Source: Actinomycetota bacterium
Lineage (GTDB): Bacteria > Actinomycetota > Actinomycetes > Nanopelagicales > Nanopelagicaceae
DNA: 13,847 nucleotides
Reading direction: 5' to 3'
Assembly (NCBI GenBank): GCA_027730465.1
Contig: JAQCGQ010000007.1
Coordinates: 1-13,847 of the forward strand
Position numbers and translations under genes: made by a program
In this document: positions 6,530-13,847 of the stretch, piece after piece
How the letters are laid out: each line of letters starts with the position of its first letter
Position numbering within the stretch: the first letter of the stretch is position 1
The notes under the pieces: model-generated
Seen by the model: only the letters and a program-made list of their open reading frames with translations
What the model was told of the DNA's origin: nothing
Database searches by the model: none

Positions 6530-8245
6530 ATGCTAAGGATGTCCACATTATTGCTGCGCACCCTGCGAGATGATCCAGCAGATGCTGAGGTTGCATCCCA
6601 TCGATTACTAGTTAGAGCAGGTTTTGTTAGAAGAATTTCAGCTGGTGTTTATTCTTGGTTACCACTTGGTTATCGCACATTTAGAAAAATCGAACAGGTA
6701 GTGCGCCAAGAGATGGATAACGCTGGTTTTCAAGAGGTGCATTTTCCAGCCCTACTTCCAAAAGAGCCATATGAATCAACAAATCGTTGGGCAGAGTACG
6801 GACCAGATTTATTTAGATTAAAAGATCGAAAAGGTAATGATTATTTACTAGGACCAACACACGAAGAGATGTTTACTTTAATGGTTAAAGGTGAATTCTC
6901 TTCCTATAAAGATTTACCTTTATCTATCTATCAGATTCAAACTAAGTATCGAGATGAACCACGTCCTCGTAGTGGAATTATTAGAGGTCGAGAGTTTGTA
7001 ATGAAGGATTCATACAGCTTTGATTTAGATGATGCAGGTCTTGAGGCTTCTTATAACAAACACCGAGCTGCTTATATAAAGACCTTTGATAGGTTGGGGC
7101 TTAAGTACAACATTGTTTCGGCAATGAGTGGAGCGATGGGTGGGTCAAAATCTGAAGAATTTTTAGCACCTTGCCCAACAGGTGAAGATACATATGTACT
7201 TTGTAAAGCTTGTGGTTATGCCGCAAATGTTGAGGCGATGATTTGTAAGGTTGCACCTTTTAAGGGTGAAAAAGCGGGCGCTATTGAATTACTTGATACA
7301 CCTAATACTCCAACAATTGATTCTTTAGTTGAAATTTTAAATAAGAAGTATTCAGCTTCAATTACTGCAGCTAATACCTTAAAAAATGTATTGCTTATGG
7401 CTGATGAAAAACCAATTGCAGTGTTAGTACCAGGAGATCGAGAAGTTGATTTAAAGCGCCTTGCTGCAAACTTGCCAGAGGTTAAAGAATTAAGGTTATT
7501 TGAGGATACTGATTTTGTTAAATATCCAAAATTAGTTAAAGGTTATGTTGGCCCACAAGATGCTAAAGCGTTGGGCGTTAGCCTTTATGCAGATCCAAGA
7601 GTTAATTTGGATTCTGTTTGGGTCACTGGCGGAAATAAAAAAGATGTTCACGCTAGAAATGTTGTGTGTGGGCGAGATTTTAAAGTAGAACATTATGTTC
7701 AAGCAGCTGAGGTTAAAGCAGGAGATGATTGTCCAAGCTGTGATAAGCCAGTGATAATTGATAGGGCAATTGAGATCGGTCATATATTTCAATTAGGAAA
7801 AAAATATGCCCAGGCCCTTGGCTTAACTGTTTTAGATAAAGAAGGTAAGCCCCAGGTAGTAACCATGGGTTCATATGGAATTGGAGTATCAAGAGCTGTG
7901 GCAGCGATAGCTGAACAAACTTATGATGAACTTGGTTTATGTTGGCCAGCTGAGATCGCCCCAGTTGATGTTCATATTGTTGCAACCGGAAAAGAAGATC
8001 AACCATTTGAAGTTGCCGAGCAGATTGCAAAGGATCTAGAGGCAAAGGGATTAGAGGTTTTACTAGATGATCGCCGGGAGGCAAGTGCGGGAGTTAAATT
8101 TAAAGATGCAGAGCTAATCGGAGTCCCAAAGATAATAATTGTTGGTAAATCCTTAGCAGATGGAAAAGTGGAGATAAGAGACCGTAAGTCATCGGATAAA
8201 GTTGAGGTTGCCTTAGCTGATGTGGTTAAAACATTAGTTAAATAA
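6530..8245 (+). CDS. proS: Prolyl-tRNA synthetase (bacterial type)
   Basis: A class II aminoacyl-tRNA synthetase charging tRNA-Pro with proline in the cytosol. At 571 aa it matches the bacterial form with an internal editing domain. Class II motif 1 lies around 50-80 and motif 2 around TKYRDEPRPRSGIIRGREF (138-156). The editing INS domain covers about 225-405, and motif 3 is in TMGSYGIGVSR (445-455). The C-terminal anticodon-binding domain runs from about 475 to the end, with KFKDAELIG. Two CxxC pairs, C225/C228 and C401/C404, bracket the INS domain and could bind one zinc; they are absent from mycobacterial ProS as I recall it. The first ATG (6530) is used because a -10 hexamer sits 6 nt upstream; a second in-frame ATG at 6539 is possible. 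The TSUP permease gene follows after 3 bp. Confidence 0.97.
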   Translation: MLRMSTLLLRTLRDDPADAEVASHRLLVRAGFVRRISAGVYSWLPLGYRTFRKIEQVVRQEMDNAGFQEVHFPALLPKEPYESTNRWAEYGPDLFRLKDRKGNDYLLGPTHEEMFTLMVKGEFSSYKDLPLSIYQIQTKYRDEPRPRSGIIRGREFVMKDSYSFDLDDAGLEASYNKHRAAYIKTFDRLGLKYNIVSAMSGAMGGSKSEEFLAPCPTGEDTYVLCKACGYAANVEAMICKVAPFKGEKAGAIELLDTPNTPTIDSLVEILNKKYSASITAANTLKNVLLMADEKPIAVLVPGDREVDLKRLAANLPEVKELRLFEDTDFVKYPKLVKGYVGPQDAKALGVSLYADPRVNLDSVWVTGGNKKDVHARNVVCGRDFKVEHYVQAAEVKAGDDCPSCDKPVIIDRAIEIGHIFQLGKKYAQALGLTVLDKEGKPQVVTMGSYGIGVSRAVAAIAEQTYDELGLCWPAEIAPVDVHIVATGKEDQPFEVAEQIAKDLEAKGLEVLLDDRREASAGVKFKDAELIGVPKIIIVGKSLADGKVEIRDRKSSDKVEVALADVVKTLVK

Positions 8246-8248
8246 ATT

Positions 8249-9016
8249 ATGAGTATTGAAGTTTTAATCTTTCTAGCTCTGGCCTCAGGCTTTGCTGGCT
8301 TTGTAGATGCAATGGCTGGTGGTGGGGGACTTATACAGTTACCAGCCTTACTAATTGGCTTACCAAATAAAGAGCTTCCACTAATTTTAGGAACAAATAA
8401 AGTGCCTTCAATTTTTGGCACAGCAGCAGCGGCTCGTAATTACTTTAAAAATATTAAGCCTGATATTCCATTAACAGTATCCATGATGGGCCCAGCATTT
8501 ATTGGCTCAATGACAGGTGCAGCTTTTGCAGCTGCTGTGCCTAAAGATTTTTTTAAGCCATTTATTGTATTTTTATTAATTACTGTAGCCATTTATACCT
8601 GGCGAAAGCCAGCACTTGGCATGAATGAAAATCTTAAATTTACTCACAAAAAAAGATTGCTTTTTGTTGCATTAATTGGATTATTAATTGGTTTCTATGA
8701 TGGCATATTTGGACCTGGTACTGGAACCTTTTTAGTCTTTTTCCTAGTTTCAGGTATCGGCTACGCTTTCTTAAAAGCATCTGCAACTGCCAAATTAGTT
8801 AACATAGCTACAAATGCGGGCGCCATATTAAGTTTTCAACTAACCGGGCATATCTGGTGGCAACTAGGTTTACTGCTTGCTTTTGCAAATGTATTAGGCG
8901 CAGTGATTGGCTCACGCCTTGCAATCAAGGGCGGATCACCTTTGGTGCGTAAAGTTTTTCTAGCTGTTACCTTCTTACTAATCACCCGCGTTGCTTGGGA
9001 TACATTTATAAGTTAA
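8249..9016 (+). CDS. TSUP-family (TauE/SafE) membrane permease
   Basis: An integral membrane protein of the TSUP family (Pfam TauE), whose members move sulfite, sulfonates, sulfoacetate or related anions, often outward. Its 255 aa contain about seven or eight hydrophobic segments. The internal duplication of the family is visible: a first glycine-rich motif GFAGFVDAMAGGGG (14-27) at the N-terminus and its counterpart GFYDGIFGPGTGTF (148-161) at the start of the second half. GTNKVPS (48-54) and SATAKLVNIATNAGA (178-192) are also typical. The substrate cannot be read from the sequence and no sulfur-metabolism gene is nearby. The ATG lies 3 bp after the proS stop without a Shine-Dalgarno, so translation probably depends on coupling to proS. 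It interrupts the usual proS-rimP neighbourhood. Confidence 0.88.
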   Translation: MSIEVLIFLALASGFAGFVDAMAGGGGLIQLPALLIGLPNKELPLILGTNKVPSIFGTAAAARNYFKNIKPDIPLTVSMMGPAFIGSMTGAAFAAAVPKDFFKPFIVFLLITVAIYTWRKPALGMNENLKFTHKKRLLFVALIGLLIGFYDGIFGPGTGTFLVFFLVSGIGYAFLKASATAKLVNIATNAGAILSFQLTGHIWWQLGLLLAFANVLGAVIGSRLAIKGGSPLVRKVFLAVTFLLITRVAWDTFIS

Positions 9017-9041
9017 ACTTAGGTTCACAACTTAATATCGA

Positions 9042-9048
9042 AGAAGGA
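9042..9048 (+). promoter_or_regulatory. Shine-Dalgarno site of rimP
   Basis: AGAAGGA ends 4 nt before the rimP ATG at 9053. TAATAT at 9033-9038 just upstream is a possible -10 hexamer that would give a short leader; its -35 is not convincing, so it is not listed separately. Confidence 0.6.
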
Positions 9049-9052
9049 AAAT

Positions 9053-9499
9053 ATGGGAAAGAAAGAAGATATATCTGCGGCGATTACCCCCGCATTAGAG
9101 GCCCTCGGTTTTTACCTTGAGGATGTAACAATTACTTCAGCGGGGCGTCGAAGCATGCTCACAGTTATTGTTGATGGTGATACTCATTTATCTCTTGATC
9201 AAGTTACCTCTGCAACGAAAGCAATTGGTGAGATTGTAGAAAGTATTCAAAGTTTGGGTGAAACTCCATTTACATTAGAGGTGACCTCACCTGGATTAGA
9301 TCGCCCGCTAACTAAAGTTCGTCATTGGCAAAAAAATATAAATAGGTTAGTAAAAGTAGTTTTGCAAGATGGCTCAGAAGTTAAAGGAAGAATTAATGAG
9401 GTTAATGAGGCAAGCTCTGTAGTTGGTGAAATAAAAGTTAATTACTCCGACATAAAGCGAGCAACCCTTGAAGTTGAATTTAAGCCGGTGAGTAAGTGA
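9053..9499 (+). CDS. rimP: Ribosome maturation factor RimP
   Basis: A cytosolic assembly factor needed for maturation of the 30S subunit. It has 148 aa and two domains: an N-terminal alpha/beta domain ending in the diagnostic EVTSPGLDRPL (76-86), and a C-terminal SH3-like beta-barrel (about 90-148) with LVKVVL and a DGSEVKGRI turn (106-114). The size is at the short end of the family but complete. The start has an AGAAGGA ribosome-binding site. It is the first gene of the classic rimP-nusA-ylxR-infB-rbfA block. The last 4 bases overlap the GTG start of nusA, indicating translational coupling. Confidence 0.95.
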   Translation: MGKKEDISAAITPALEALGFYLEDVTITSAGRRSMLTVIVDGDTHLSLDQVTSATKAIGEIVESIQSLGETPFTLEVTSPGLDRPLTKVRHWQKNINRLVKVVLQDGSEVKGRINEVNEASSVVGEIKVNYSDIKRATLEVEFKPVSK

Positions 9500-10524
9500 G
9501 TGTTGATGTCACCGCTCTTAAAACACTTGCCGAAGAGAAGAAATTACCTCTTGAGCGATTAATTAATGCAATTGAGAATGAGGTTGCTAAGGCTTACGCA
9601 GAGCTGCCAGTTGCTAAGGCCCATGGCCGGGCAGTTTTAAATCGCCAAACTGGTGAGATTTTAATTTATGTCCCACTACTTGGACCAGATGGTGATCGCA
9701 TCGACACTATTACTGATAATCCAGATGGCTTTGCAAAACTAGCTGATAAAACTGCGCGCAAGGTAATTAAAGAGAAAATGCGTGAAGCTAAAGATCTTGA
9801 AGTAGTGACAGAATTTTCTGGCTCCGTTGGTGATGTTATTGGCGGCATTGTTCAACAGGGTCGGGATGCAGAAGTTATTTATGTAAGCCTAGGAAGAGTT
9901 GAAGGAAAAATTCCACCTGCTGAACAAGTAAAAGGTGAGCTATATAAACACGGAGATCGAATTAAAAGTTTTGTTGTAGATGTTAAGCAAGGTGAGAAAG
10001 GTCCAGAGGTAACACTTTCTAGAACCCATCCGGCATTTGTAAAAATGCTATTTGCATTAGAGGTTCCTGAAATTAAAGAGCGAGTTGTAGATATTGTTGG
10101 AATTGCTAGAGAGCCAGGAGCTAGAACTAAGTTATCAGTTAGAACTCACCGTGCAGGTGTTAGCGCAAAAGGAGCATTAATAGGACCGCAAGGATCTAGA
10201 GCGCAAAATGTGATGAATGAATTAAATGGAGAGAAAATTGACATCATTGATTTCTCTGATGATCCAGCCACTTATGTTGCTAACGCGTTAGCACCAGCTC
10301 GTGTTACATCAGTTGAAATTGTTGATTTAGAAAGTAAGTCTGCCAAGGTAATAGTTCCAGATTTTCAATTATCACTTGCAATTGGCAAAGATGGCCAAAA
10401 TGCCAGGCTGGCTGCTCGCCTTACCCAGTGGCGAATTGATATCCACCCAGATAATCCAGTGACTTCGATTAAGGCGGAAAACGTAGAGGGTACGGTAGAT
10501 ATTTCTCCTGTTGAAGGGGCTTAG
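9496..10524 (+). CDS. nusA: Transcription termination/antitermination factor NusA
   Basis: Binds RNA polymerase and nascent RNA to modulate pausing, termination and antitermination. It has 342 aa, close to the mycobacterial protein, and lacks the C-terminal acidic repeats of E. coli NusA, as is usual in Actinobacteria. The N-terminal polymerase-binding domain spans about 1-100, the S1 domain about 107-178 (GGIVQQGRDAEVIY, then VTLSRTHP at 172-179), KH1 about 188-260 (REPGARTKLSV, GALIGPQGSR, GEKIDIIDFSDDP) and KH2 about 268-320 (VVPDFQLSLAIG-type motif at 286-297, then GQNARLAARLTQWRIDI). It starts with GTG at 9496, overlapping the rimP stop by 4 bp (GTGA). No other in-frame start fits the N-terminal domain as well. 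Confidence 0.97.
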   Translation: MSVDVTALKTLAEEKKLPLERLINAIENEVAKAYAELPVAKAHGRAVLNRQTGEILIYVPLLGPDGDRIDTITDNPDGFAKLADKTARKVIKEKMREAKDLEVVTEFSGSVGDVIGGIVQQGRDAEVIYVSLGRVEGKIPPAEQVKGELYKHGDRIKSFVVDVKQGEKGPEVTLSRTHPAFVKMLFALEVPEIKERVVDIVGIAREPGARTKLSVRTHRAGVSAKGALIGPQGSRAQNVMNELNGEKIDIIDFSDDPATYVANALAPARVTSVEIVDLESKSAKVIVPDFQLSLAIGKDGQNARLAARLTQWRIDIHPDNPVTSIKAENVEGTVDISPVEGA

Positions 10525-10536
10525 GGTAGAGTTGTC

Positions 10537-10797
10537 ATGTTCAGTAAAAAGCCACGGCAACGCAGTTGTATCGCTTGTCGGGGCTTAGATAACCGAACAG
10601 ATTTGATTCGCACGGTTCTAGTCGGCAATGAAATAAAGGTCGATTTAAATCATCGAATGCCCGGTCGGGGGGCATGGCTTCACAGCCAATGTTTTCAGGT
10701 CGCAATTGAGCGAAAGGCTTTTAATCGTTCCTTCAATTATGAGGGGCAGATTAAGGCTATGGAGTTAGAAGATTACTTAAAAAACTTAAGTAATTAA
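10537..10797 (+). CDS. ylxR: YlxR family RNA-binding protein (DUF448)
   Basis: A small basic protein of the YlxR/DUF448 family, nearly always encoded between nusA and infB. Structures of the family suggest nucleic-acid binding, and a regulatory role has been proposed. The 86 aa show RSCIACRG (9-16, C11 and C14) and the family signature MPGRGAWLH (41-49), followed by C52. The basic N-terminus FSKKPRQR supports RNA binding. It begins 12 bp after the nusA stop. There is no strong Shine-Dalgarno: GAAGGGG lies about 17 nt upstream, so coupling to nusA is likely. The 3' end, including the stop codon, lies next to an AT-rich inverted repeat. Confidence 0.92.
   Translation: MFSKKPRQRSCIACRGLDNRTDLIRTVLVGNEIKVDLNHRMPGRGAWLHSQCFQVAIERKAFNRSFNYEGQIKAMELEDYLKNLSN
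10772..10794 (+). repeat. AT-rich inverted repeat at the end of ylxR
   Basis: ATTACTTAA (10772-10780) and TTAAGTAAT (10786-10794) form a perfect 9-bp stem with a 5-nt loop, abutting the ylxR stop codon. There is only one G:C pair and no T-run after it (it continues TAATTAAAAG), so it is not a standard terminator. It could be a weak attenuator, a processing or 3'-end stabilising site, or chance in AT-rich coding DNA. Confidence 0.4.
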
Positions 10798-10906
10798 TTA
10801 AAAGTATGGAGCGAGCGAGAATGACACTCTAATGAGCACTGCAAGATTATGAGTAGGTCTATTTAGGTTCGCACGTAACTAACGTCGGGCCAGGAGAAGG
10901 AGAAGT
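10798..10906 (+). promoter_or_regulatory. Non-coding leader of infB
   Basis: This is the longest gap in the core block, 109 bp between ylxR and infB, and no ORF with a ribosome-binding site lies in it. It may hold an infB promoter. ATGACA (10821-10826) and GATTAT (10845-10850), 18 bp apart, are a weak pair. TAGGTT (10864-10869) is another possible -10. The end is purine-rich and forms the infB ribosome-binding site. No recognised riboswitch or convincing hairpin was found. Confidence 0.3.
10892..10902 (+). promoter_or_regulatory. Tandem Shine-Dalgarno site of infB
   Basis: AGGAGAAGGAG contains two overlapping Shine-Dalgarno cores; the second ends 4 nt and the first about 10 nt before the GTG at 10907. 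It decides the infB start, since two GTG triplets (10905 and 10907) overlap and only 10907 is in frame with the conserved [13 protein letters not shown]. Confidence 0.65.
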
Positions 10907-13531
10907 GTGGCCAAGGTCCGCGTTTATGAATTAGCTAAAGAGTTAGGGCTTGAAAGTAAAGAGCTACTAGCAAAGTTAGTAGAGGTCGGCGAATTCGTTC
11001 GATCTGCATCATCAACAGTTGAAGCACCAGTTGTGCGAAAGTTGATGGATAAATTTCCTGATTTAATGCCGGCTGAAACTGCGCCAAAAGCTAAGAAAGC
11101 ACCGGCTAAAAAAGCTGCCGTTAAGAACACTGTAAAAGTTGAAGACCTTCCTCCTGAGCTACAACAAATAATTGAAGACGCCACACCAATTACAAAACCA
11201 GCAGTCCCACCTCGCGCAGCTAATAATCCTTTTTCATCAAATCCAAACACAGCACCTACTGGCAGTTCTATGCCAAGACCACCACGGGCTGGAAATAATC
11301 CATTTAGTTCAGGTGGCAGTACAAGTCGTCCACCTGCAAGACCAATTCGCCCAGGTGAAGCAGGACGCACACCTGGAAAAATACAACCAGGACAACGTCC
11401 ACCAATGTCAGGTGCACGTCCTGGTTCAGTGCGCCCAGGTTTTGCAGCACGTCCGCCGCAAAGTAATCCACGTCCAGCAAATGCTGGCGCAAGTTCGCGT
11501 CCAACAACTAGTTCATCTCCTTATCGCTCACCATCGACAGCACCGACTGGTTCACCATTTGGTGGCAAAGGTGGAGGCCGCCCACCACAAAGAGGTGGCA
11601 CAGCTGGTGCTTTTGGTAAAGGCGGAATAGGGAAAGGAAAAAATCGAGGACAAAAGAGTAAAAAAGAAAGACGCGAAGATTTTCAAAATTTACCAGCACC
11701 ACAATTAGGTGGCGCAGTTGTTCCCAGGGGCGACGGTAAAACTGTTGTTCGCATGAGGCGTGGTGCAACACTGATGGATTTTGCGGAAAAAATTAGCGCA
11801 GATCCAGCCGCATTAGTTTCAGCCCTATTTCACTTAGGTGAGATGGTTACAGCAACTCAATCAGTTGATGAAGATACCTTTACATTACTTAGCGCAGAGC
11901 TAGGTTTCATAATTCAAATCGTAAGTCCTGAGGATGAAGACCGTGAGTTACTTGAAGAATTTGATATTAATTTAGAGCAAGAGTTAGCTCAGATTGACCC
12001 AGAGGATTTAGTAGTGCGCTCGCCAATTGTCACAGTAATGGGACATGTTGATCATGGTAAAACTAGATTGTTAGATGCAATTAGATCTACTGAGGTTGTT
12101 AAGTCAGAGGCTGGTGGAATTACCCAGCATATTGGTGCTTATCAAATTCATCATGATCACAATGGAACAAATAGAGCAATTACATTTATTGATACTCCAG
12201 GACATGAAGCTTTTACTGCAATGCGAGCACGAGGTGCAAAGGTAACTGATATTGCAGTTCTTGTAGTGGCAGCTGATGATGGTGTTATGCCACAAACAAT
12301 TGAAGCCTTAAACCATGCCCAGGCGGCTGATGTTCCAATTGTGGTTGCAGTTAATAAGATGGATAAAGAAGGTGCTAATCCAGACAAGATACGTCAGCAA
12401 TTAACTGAGTACAACCTAATTGCCGAAGAATACAGCGGCCAAACTATGTTTGTTAATGTTTCAGCTCTTTCAGGAAATGGTATTGATAATTTAATTGATG
12501 CAATTTTACTCACGGCTGATGCTGCGATTGATCTGCGCGCAATTGCAGATGACATTGCAAGAGGTGTTGCAATTGAAGCAAATCTTGATAAGGGACGTGG
12601 TCCAGTTGCTACTGTATTAGTCCAACGCGGAACACTTCATGTTGGTGATGCAATTGTTGCTGGTGGCGCATATGGACGAGTACGCGCCATGTTAGATGAG
12701 CATGGTGAAGCTGTTGAATTTGCTGGACCATCTAGGCCAGTTCAAGTTCTTGGCTTTACATCAGTTCCTGGAGCTGGTGATTCATTTATTGTTGCCGAAG
12801 ATGATCGAACTGCTCGCCAGATTGCAGAAAAGCGTCAGTTAGCTTCTCGTAATGCATCCCTGGCTAAGGCTCGTAAGAAGGTTTCATTAGAAGACTTCCT
12901 TGAGCAATCAAAGGTAAGTACTTTGAACTTAATTCTTAAAGGTGACGTTTCTGGATCTGTTGAAGCGTTAGAGGATGCATTGCTTCAACTAGATGTTGGT
13001 ACTGAAGTTGACTTAAGAGTTATTCACCGCGGTGTTGGCGCAATTACTAAGAACGATGTTACTTTGGCATCAGCTTCAACTGCGGTAATTATTGGCTTTA
13101 ATGTTAAGCCAGAACCACAAACTGCAGTATTTGCTGAACACGAAGGTGTTGAGGTCAAGTTTTACACCGTTATTTATAAGGCGATTGAAGAGATCGAAGC
13201 TTCACTTAAGGGATTACTAAAGCCTGAGTTTGAAGAGGTAGTTCTTGGTAATGCTGAAGTTAGGGATATTTTTAAATCAAGTAAGTTTGGAAATATTGCT
13301 GGATGTATGGTCTTAGATGGAAATATTCGCCGAAATGCAAAGGTGCGCACAATGCGTGCTGGTGTAGTGATTGGTGAGAATTTAAGTATTGAATCTCTTC
13401 GTAGATTTAAAGATGATGCCACCGAGGTTCGAGAGGGCTTTGAGTGCGGTATCGGTCTTGGATCATTTAAAGAGCTACAAGTTGGCGATGTAATTCAGGT
13501 TTATGAGAACCGTGAGAAAAAGCGGGCCTAA
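10907..13531 (+). CDS. infB: Translation initiation factor IF-2
   Basis: A GTPase that brings initiator fMet-tRNA to the 30S subunit and promotes subunit joining. It has 874 aa with a GTG start behind a tandem Shine-Dalgarno. Order of domains: IF2_N domain ([11 protein letters not shown], about 1-52); Ala/Lys-rich stretch (59-78); disordered Pro/Arg/Gly/Ser-rich linker (about 95-245) with two NNPFSS copies (106-111, 130-135); basic [14 protein letters not shown] (243-256); second IF2_N-like domain (about 275-340). The G domain starts at about 372 with GHVDHGKT (379-386), DTPGH (429-433) and NKMD (483-486). Domains II, III and the C-terminal fMet-tRNA-binding domain end in [12 protein letters not shown]. 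Such a long RPG-rich linker is characteristic of Actinobacteria. rbfA follows after 2 bp. Confidence 0.98.
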   Translation: MAKVRVYELAKELGLESKELLAKLVEVGEFVRSASSTVEAPVVRKLMDKFPDLMPAETAPKAKKAPAKKAAVKNTVKVEDLPPELQQIIEDATPITKPAVPPRAANNPFSSNPNTAPTGSSMPRPPRAGNNPFSSGGSTSRPPARPIRPGEAGRTPGKIQPGQRPPMSGARPGSVRPGFAARPPQSNPRPANAGASSRPTTSSSPYRSPSTAPTGSPFGGKGGGRPPQRGGTAGAFGKGGIGKGKNRGQKSKKERREDFQNLPAPQLGGAVVPRGDGKTVVRMRRGATLMDFAEKISADPAALVSALFHLGEMVTATQSVDEDTFTLLSAELGFIIQIVSPEDEDRELLEEFDINLEQELAQIDPEDLVVRSPIVTVMGHVDHGKTRLLDAIRSTEVVKSEAGGITQHIGAYQIHHDHNGTNRAITFIDTPGHEAFTAMRARGAKVTDIAVLVVAADDGVMPQTIEALNHAQAADVPIVVAVNKMDKEGANPDKIRQQLTEYNLIAEEYSGQTMFVNVSALSGNGIDNLIDAILLTADAAIDLRAIADDIARGVAIEANLDKGRGPVATVLVQRGTLHVGDAIVAGGAYGRVRAMLDEHGEAVEFAGPSRPVQVLGFTSVPGAGDSFIVAEDDRTARQIAEKRQLASRNASLAKARKKVSLEDFLEQSKVSTLNLILKGDVSGSVEALEDALLQLDVGTEVDLRVIHRGVGAITKNDVTLASASTAVIIGFNVKPEPQTAVFAEHEGVEVKFYTVIYKAIEEIEASLKGLLKPEFEEVVLGNAEVRDIFKSSKFGNIAGCMVLDGNIRRNAKVRTMRAGVVIGENLSIESLRRFKDDATEVREGFECGIGLGSFKELQVGDVIQVYENREKKRA

Positions 13532-13533
13532 CT

Positions 13534-13847
13534 ATGCCAAGTAAACGCCCATTACAAGTTGCAGACCGTATAAAGGAAATTGTTGCTAACGCTCTTGAAT
13601 CTAGAGTAAAAGATCCACGCTTAGGTTTTGTAACAATTACAGATGTTCGAGTCACTGGTGACTTACAACAAGCATCTGTTTTTTACACAGTGCTTGGAGA
13701 TAACGCCGCACATGAAGCAACTGCCGCAGCTTTAAGTAGCGCTAAGGGAATGCTTAGATCTGAAGTTGGTCGAGCACTTGGACTTAGAATCACACCATCA
13801 CTTGAATTCTTTTTAGATGGTATGAGTGAATCTGCTTCTGCAATGAA
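13534..13847 (+). CDS. rbfA: Ribosome-binding factor A (5' part; runs off the window)
   Basis: A cold-shock-related 30S assembly factor with a KH-like fold that acts on the 5' end of 16S rRNA. The first 104 residues are present: [18 protein letters not shown] (5-22), [19 protein letters not shown] (26-44), the strand [11 protein letters not shown] (45-55) and [13 protein letters not shown] (84-96). These are typical RbfA elements in the usual order. The ATG lies 2 bp after the infB stop, so translation is probably coupled. The C-terminus lies beyond the window; nothing suggests truncation in the genome. Confidence 0.95.
   Translation, partial: MPSKRPLQVADRIKEIVANALESRVKDPRLGFVTITDVRVTGDLQQASVFYTVLGDNAAHEATAAALSSAKGMLRSEVGRALGLRITPSLEFFLDGMSESASAM

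Noticed and set aside
7999..8421. Minus-strand 140-codon open frame crossing the proS/TSUP junction
   Set aside because: It overlaps two convincing plus-strand genes, has no start signals, and its product looks like a compositional shadow.
11220..11320. Direct repeat in the infB linker (NNPFSS twice)
   Set aside because: As far as I recall such repeated NPFSS-type blocks are ordinary in actinobacterial IF2 linkers. It is noted in the infB entry rather than called as a separate repeat element.
11172..11630. A 152-codon plus-strand open frame, plus several minus-strand frames, inside infB
   Set aside because: They lie over the low-complexity Pro/Arg/Gly linker of IF2; the biased codons suppress stops in other frames. 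The predicted protein is a Gln/His/Val-rich shadow without a ribosome-binding site.
3033..13847. Possible defence, phage or secondary-metabolite system
   Set aside because: Every gene in this stretch is a recognised housekeeping gene apart from one TSUP permease. No integrase, transposase, nuclease, toxin or repeat array is visible.

Overview
The window reads as a stretch of chromosome from an AT-rich actinobacterium. Protein sequences and gene order are actinobacterial: a GabT and a ProS close to the mycobacterial type, an IF2 with a long Arg/Pro/Gly-rich linker, and the dxr-rseP-ispG-proS-rimP-nusA-ylxR-infB-rbfA order. Base composition and codon use are AT-rich. That combination fits small-genome freshwater actinobacteria (acI/Nanopelagicales, such as Ca. 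Planktophila). This placement is an inference from remembered family sequences, not a database result.

Left part (1-630). No intact large gene. Bases 1-116 are a decayed piece of a second, diverged ureohydrolase (agmatinase-like) gene. It is joined directly to a frameshifted 3' end of a PotC-type polyamine ABC permease (about 112-350). A 47-residue ORF with a good ribosome-binding site lies on the minus strand (364-507). A hairpin plus T-run (559-592) then isolates the next gene.

Nitrogen/polyamine pair (631-2981). An intact agmatinase-family ureohydrolase (+) converges on a GABA aminotransferase, gabT (-). The two genes overlap by the 4-bp palindrome TTAA, which supplies both stop codons. 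Together with the potC remnant they suggest a locus for using polyamines or guanidino compounds. The ureohydrolase could supply putrescine (from agmatine) or GABA directly (from 4-guanidinobutyrate), and GabT would pass GABA carbon to succinate semialdehyde.

Core block (3033-13847, all +). dxr and ispG are MEP isoprenoid enzymes flanking the rseP site-2 protease. proS follows, then a TSUP-family permease, then the translation/transcription block rimP-nusA-ylxR-infB-rbfA. rbfA runs off the window. Spacing is tight throughout, including a 4-bp rimP/nusA overlap.

Regulation. At several genes that lack a Shine-Dalgarno (gabT, dxr, ispG, proS, speB), a TANNNT hexamer sits 6-7 nt before the ATG. 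This is the arrangement expected for leaderless transcripts. rseP, rimP, infB and the 47-aa ORF instead carry clear Shine-Dalgarno sequences.

I found no phage, CRISPR, toxin-antitoxin, insertion sequence, tRNA or rRNA signature. The most unusual element is the chimeric polyamine-gene remnant at the left edge. The rest is an ordinary housekeeping region.
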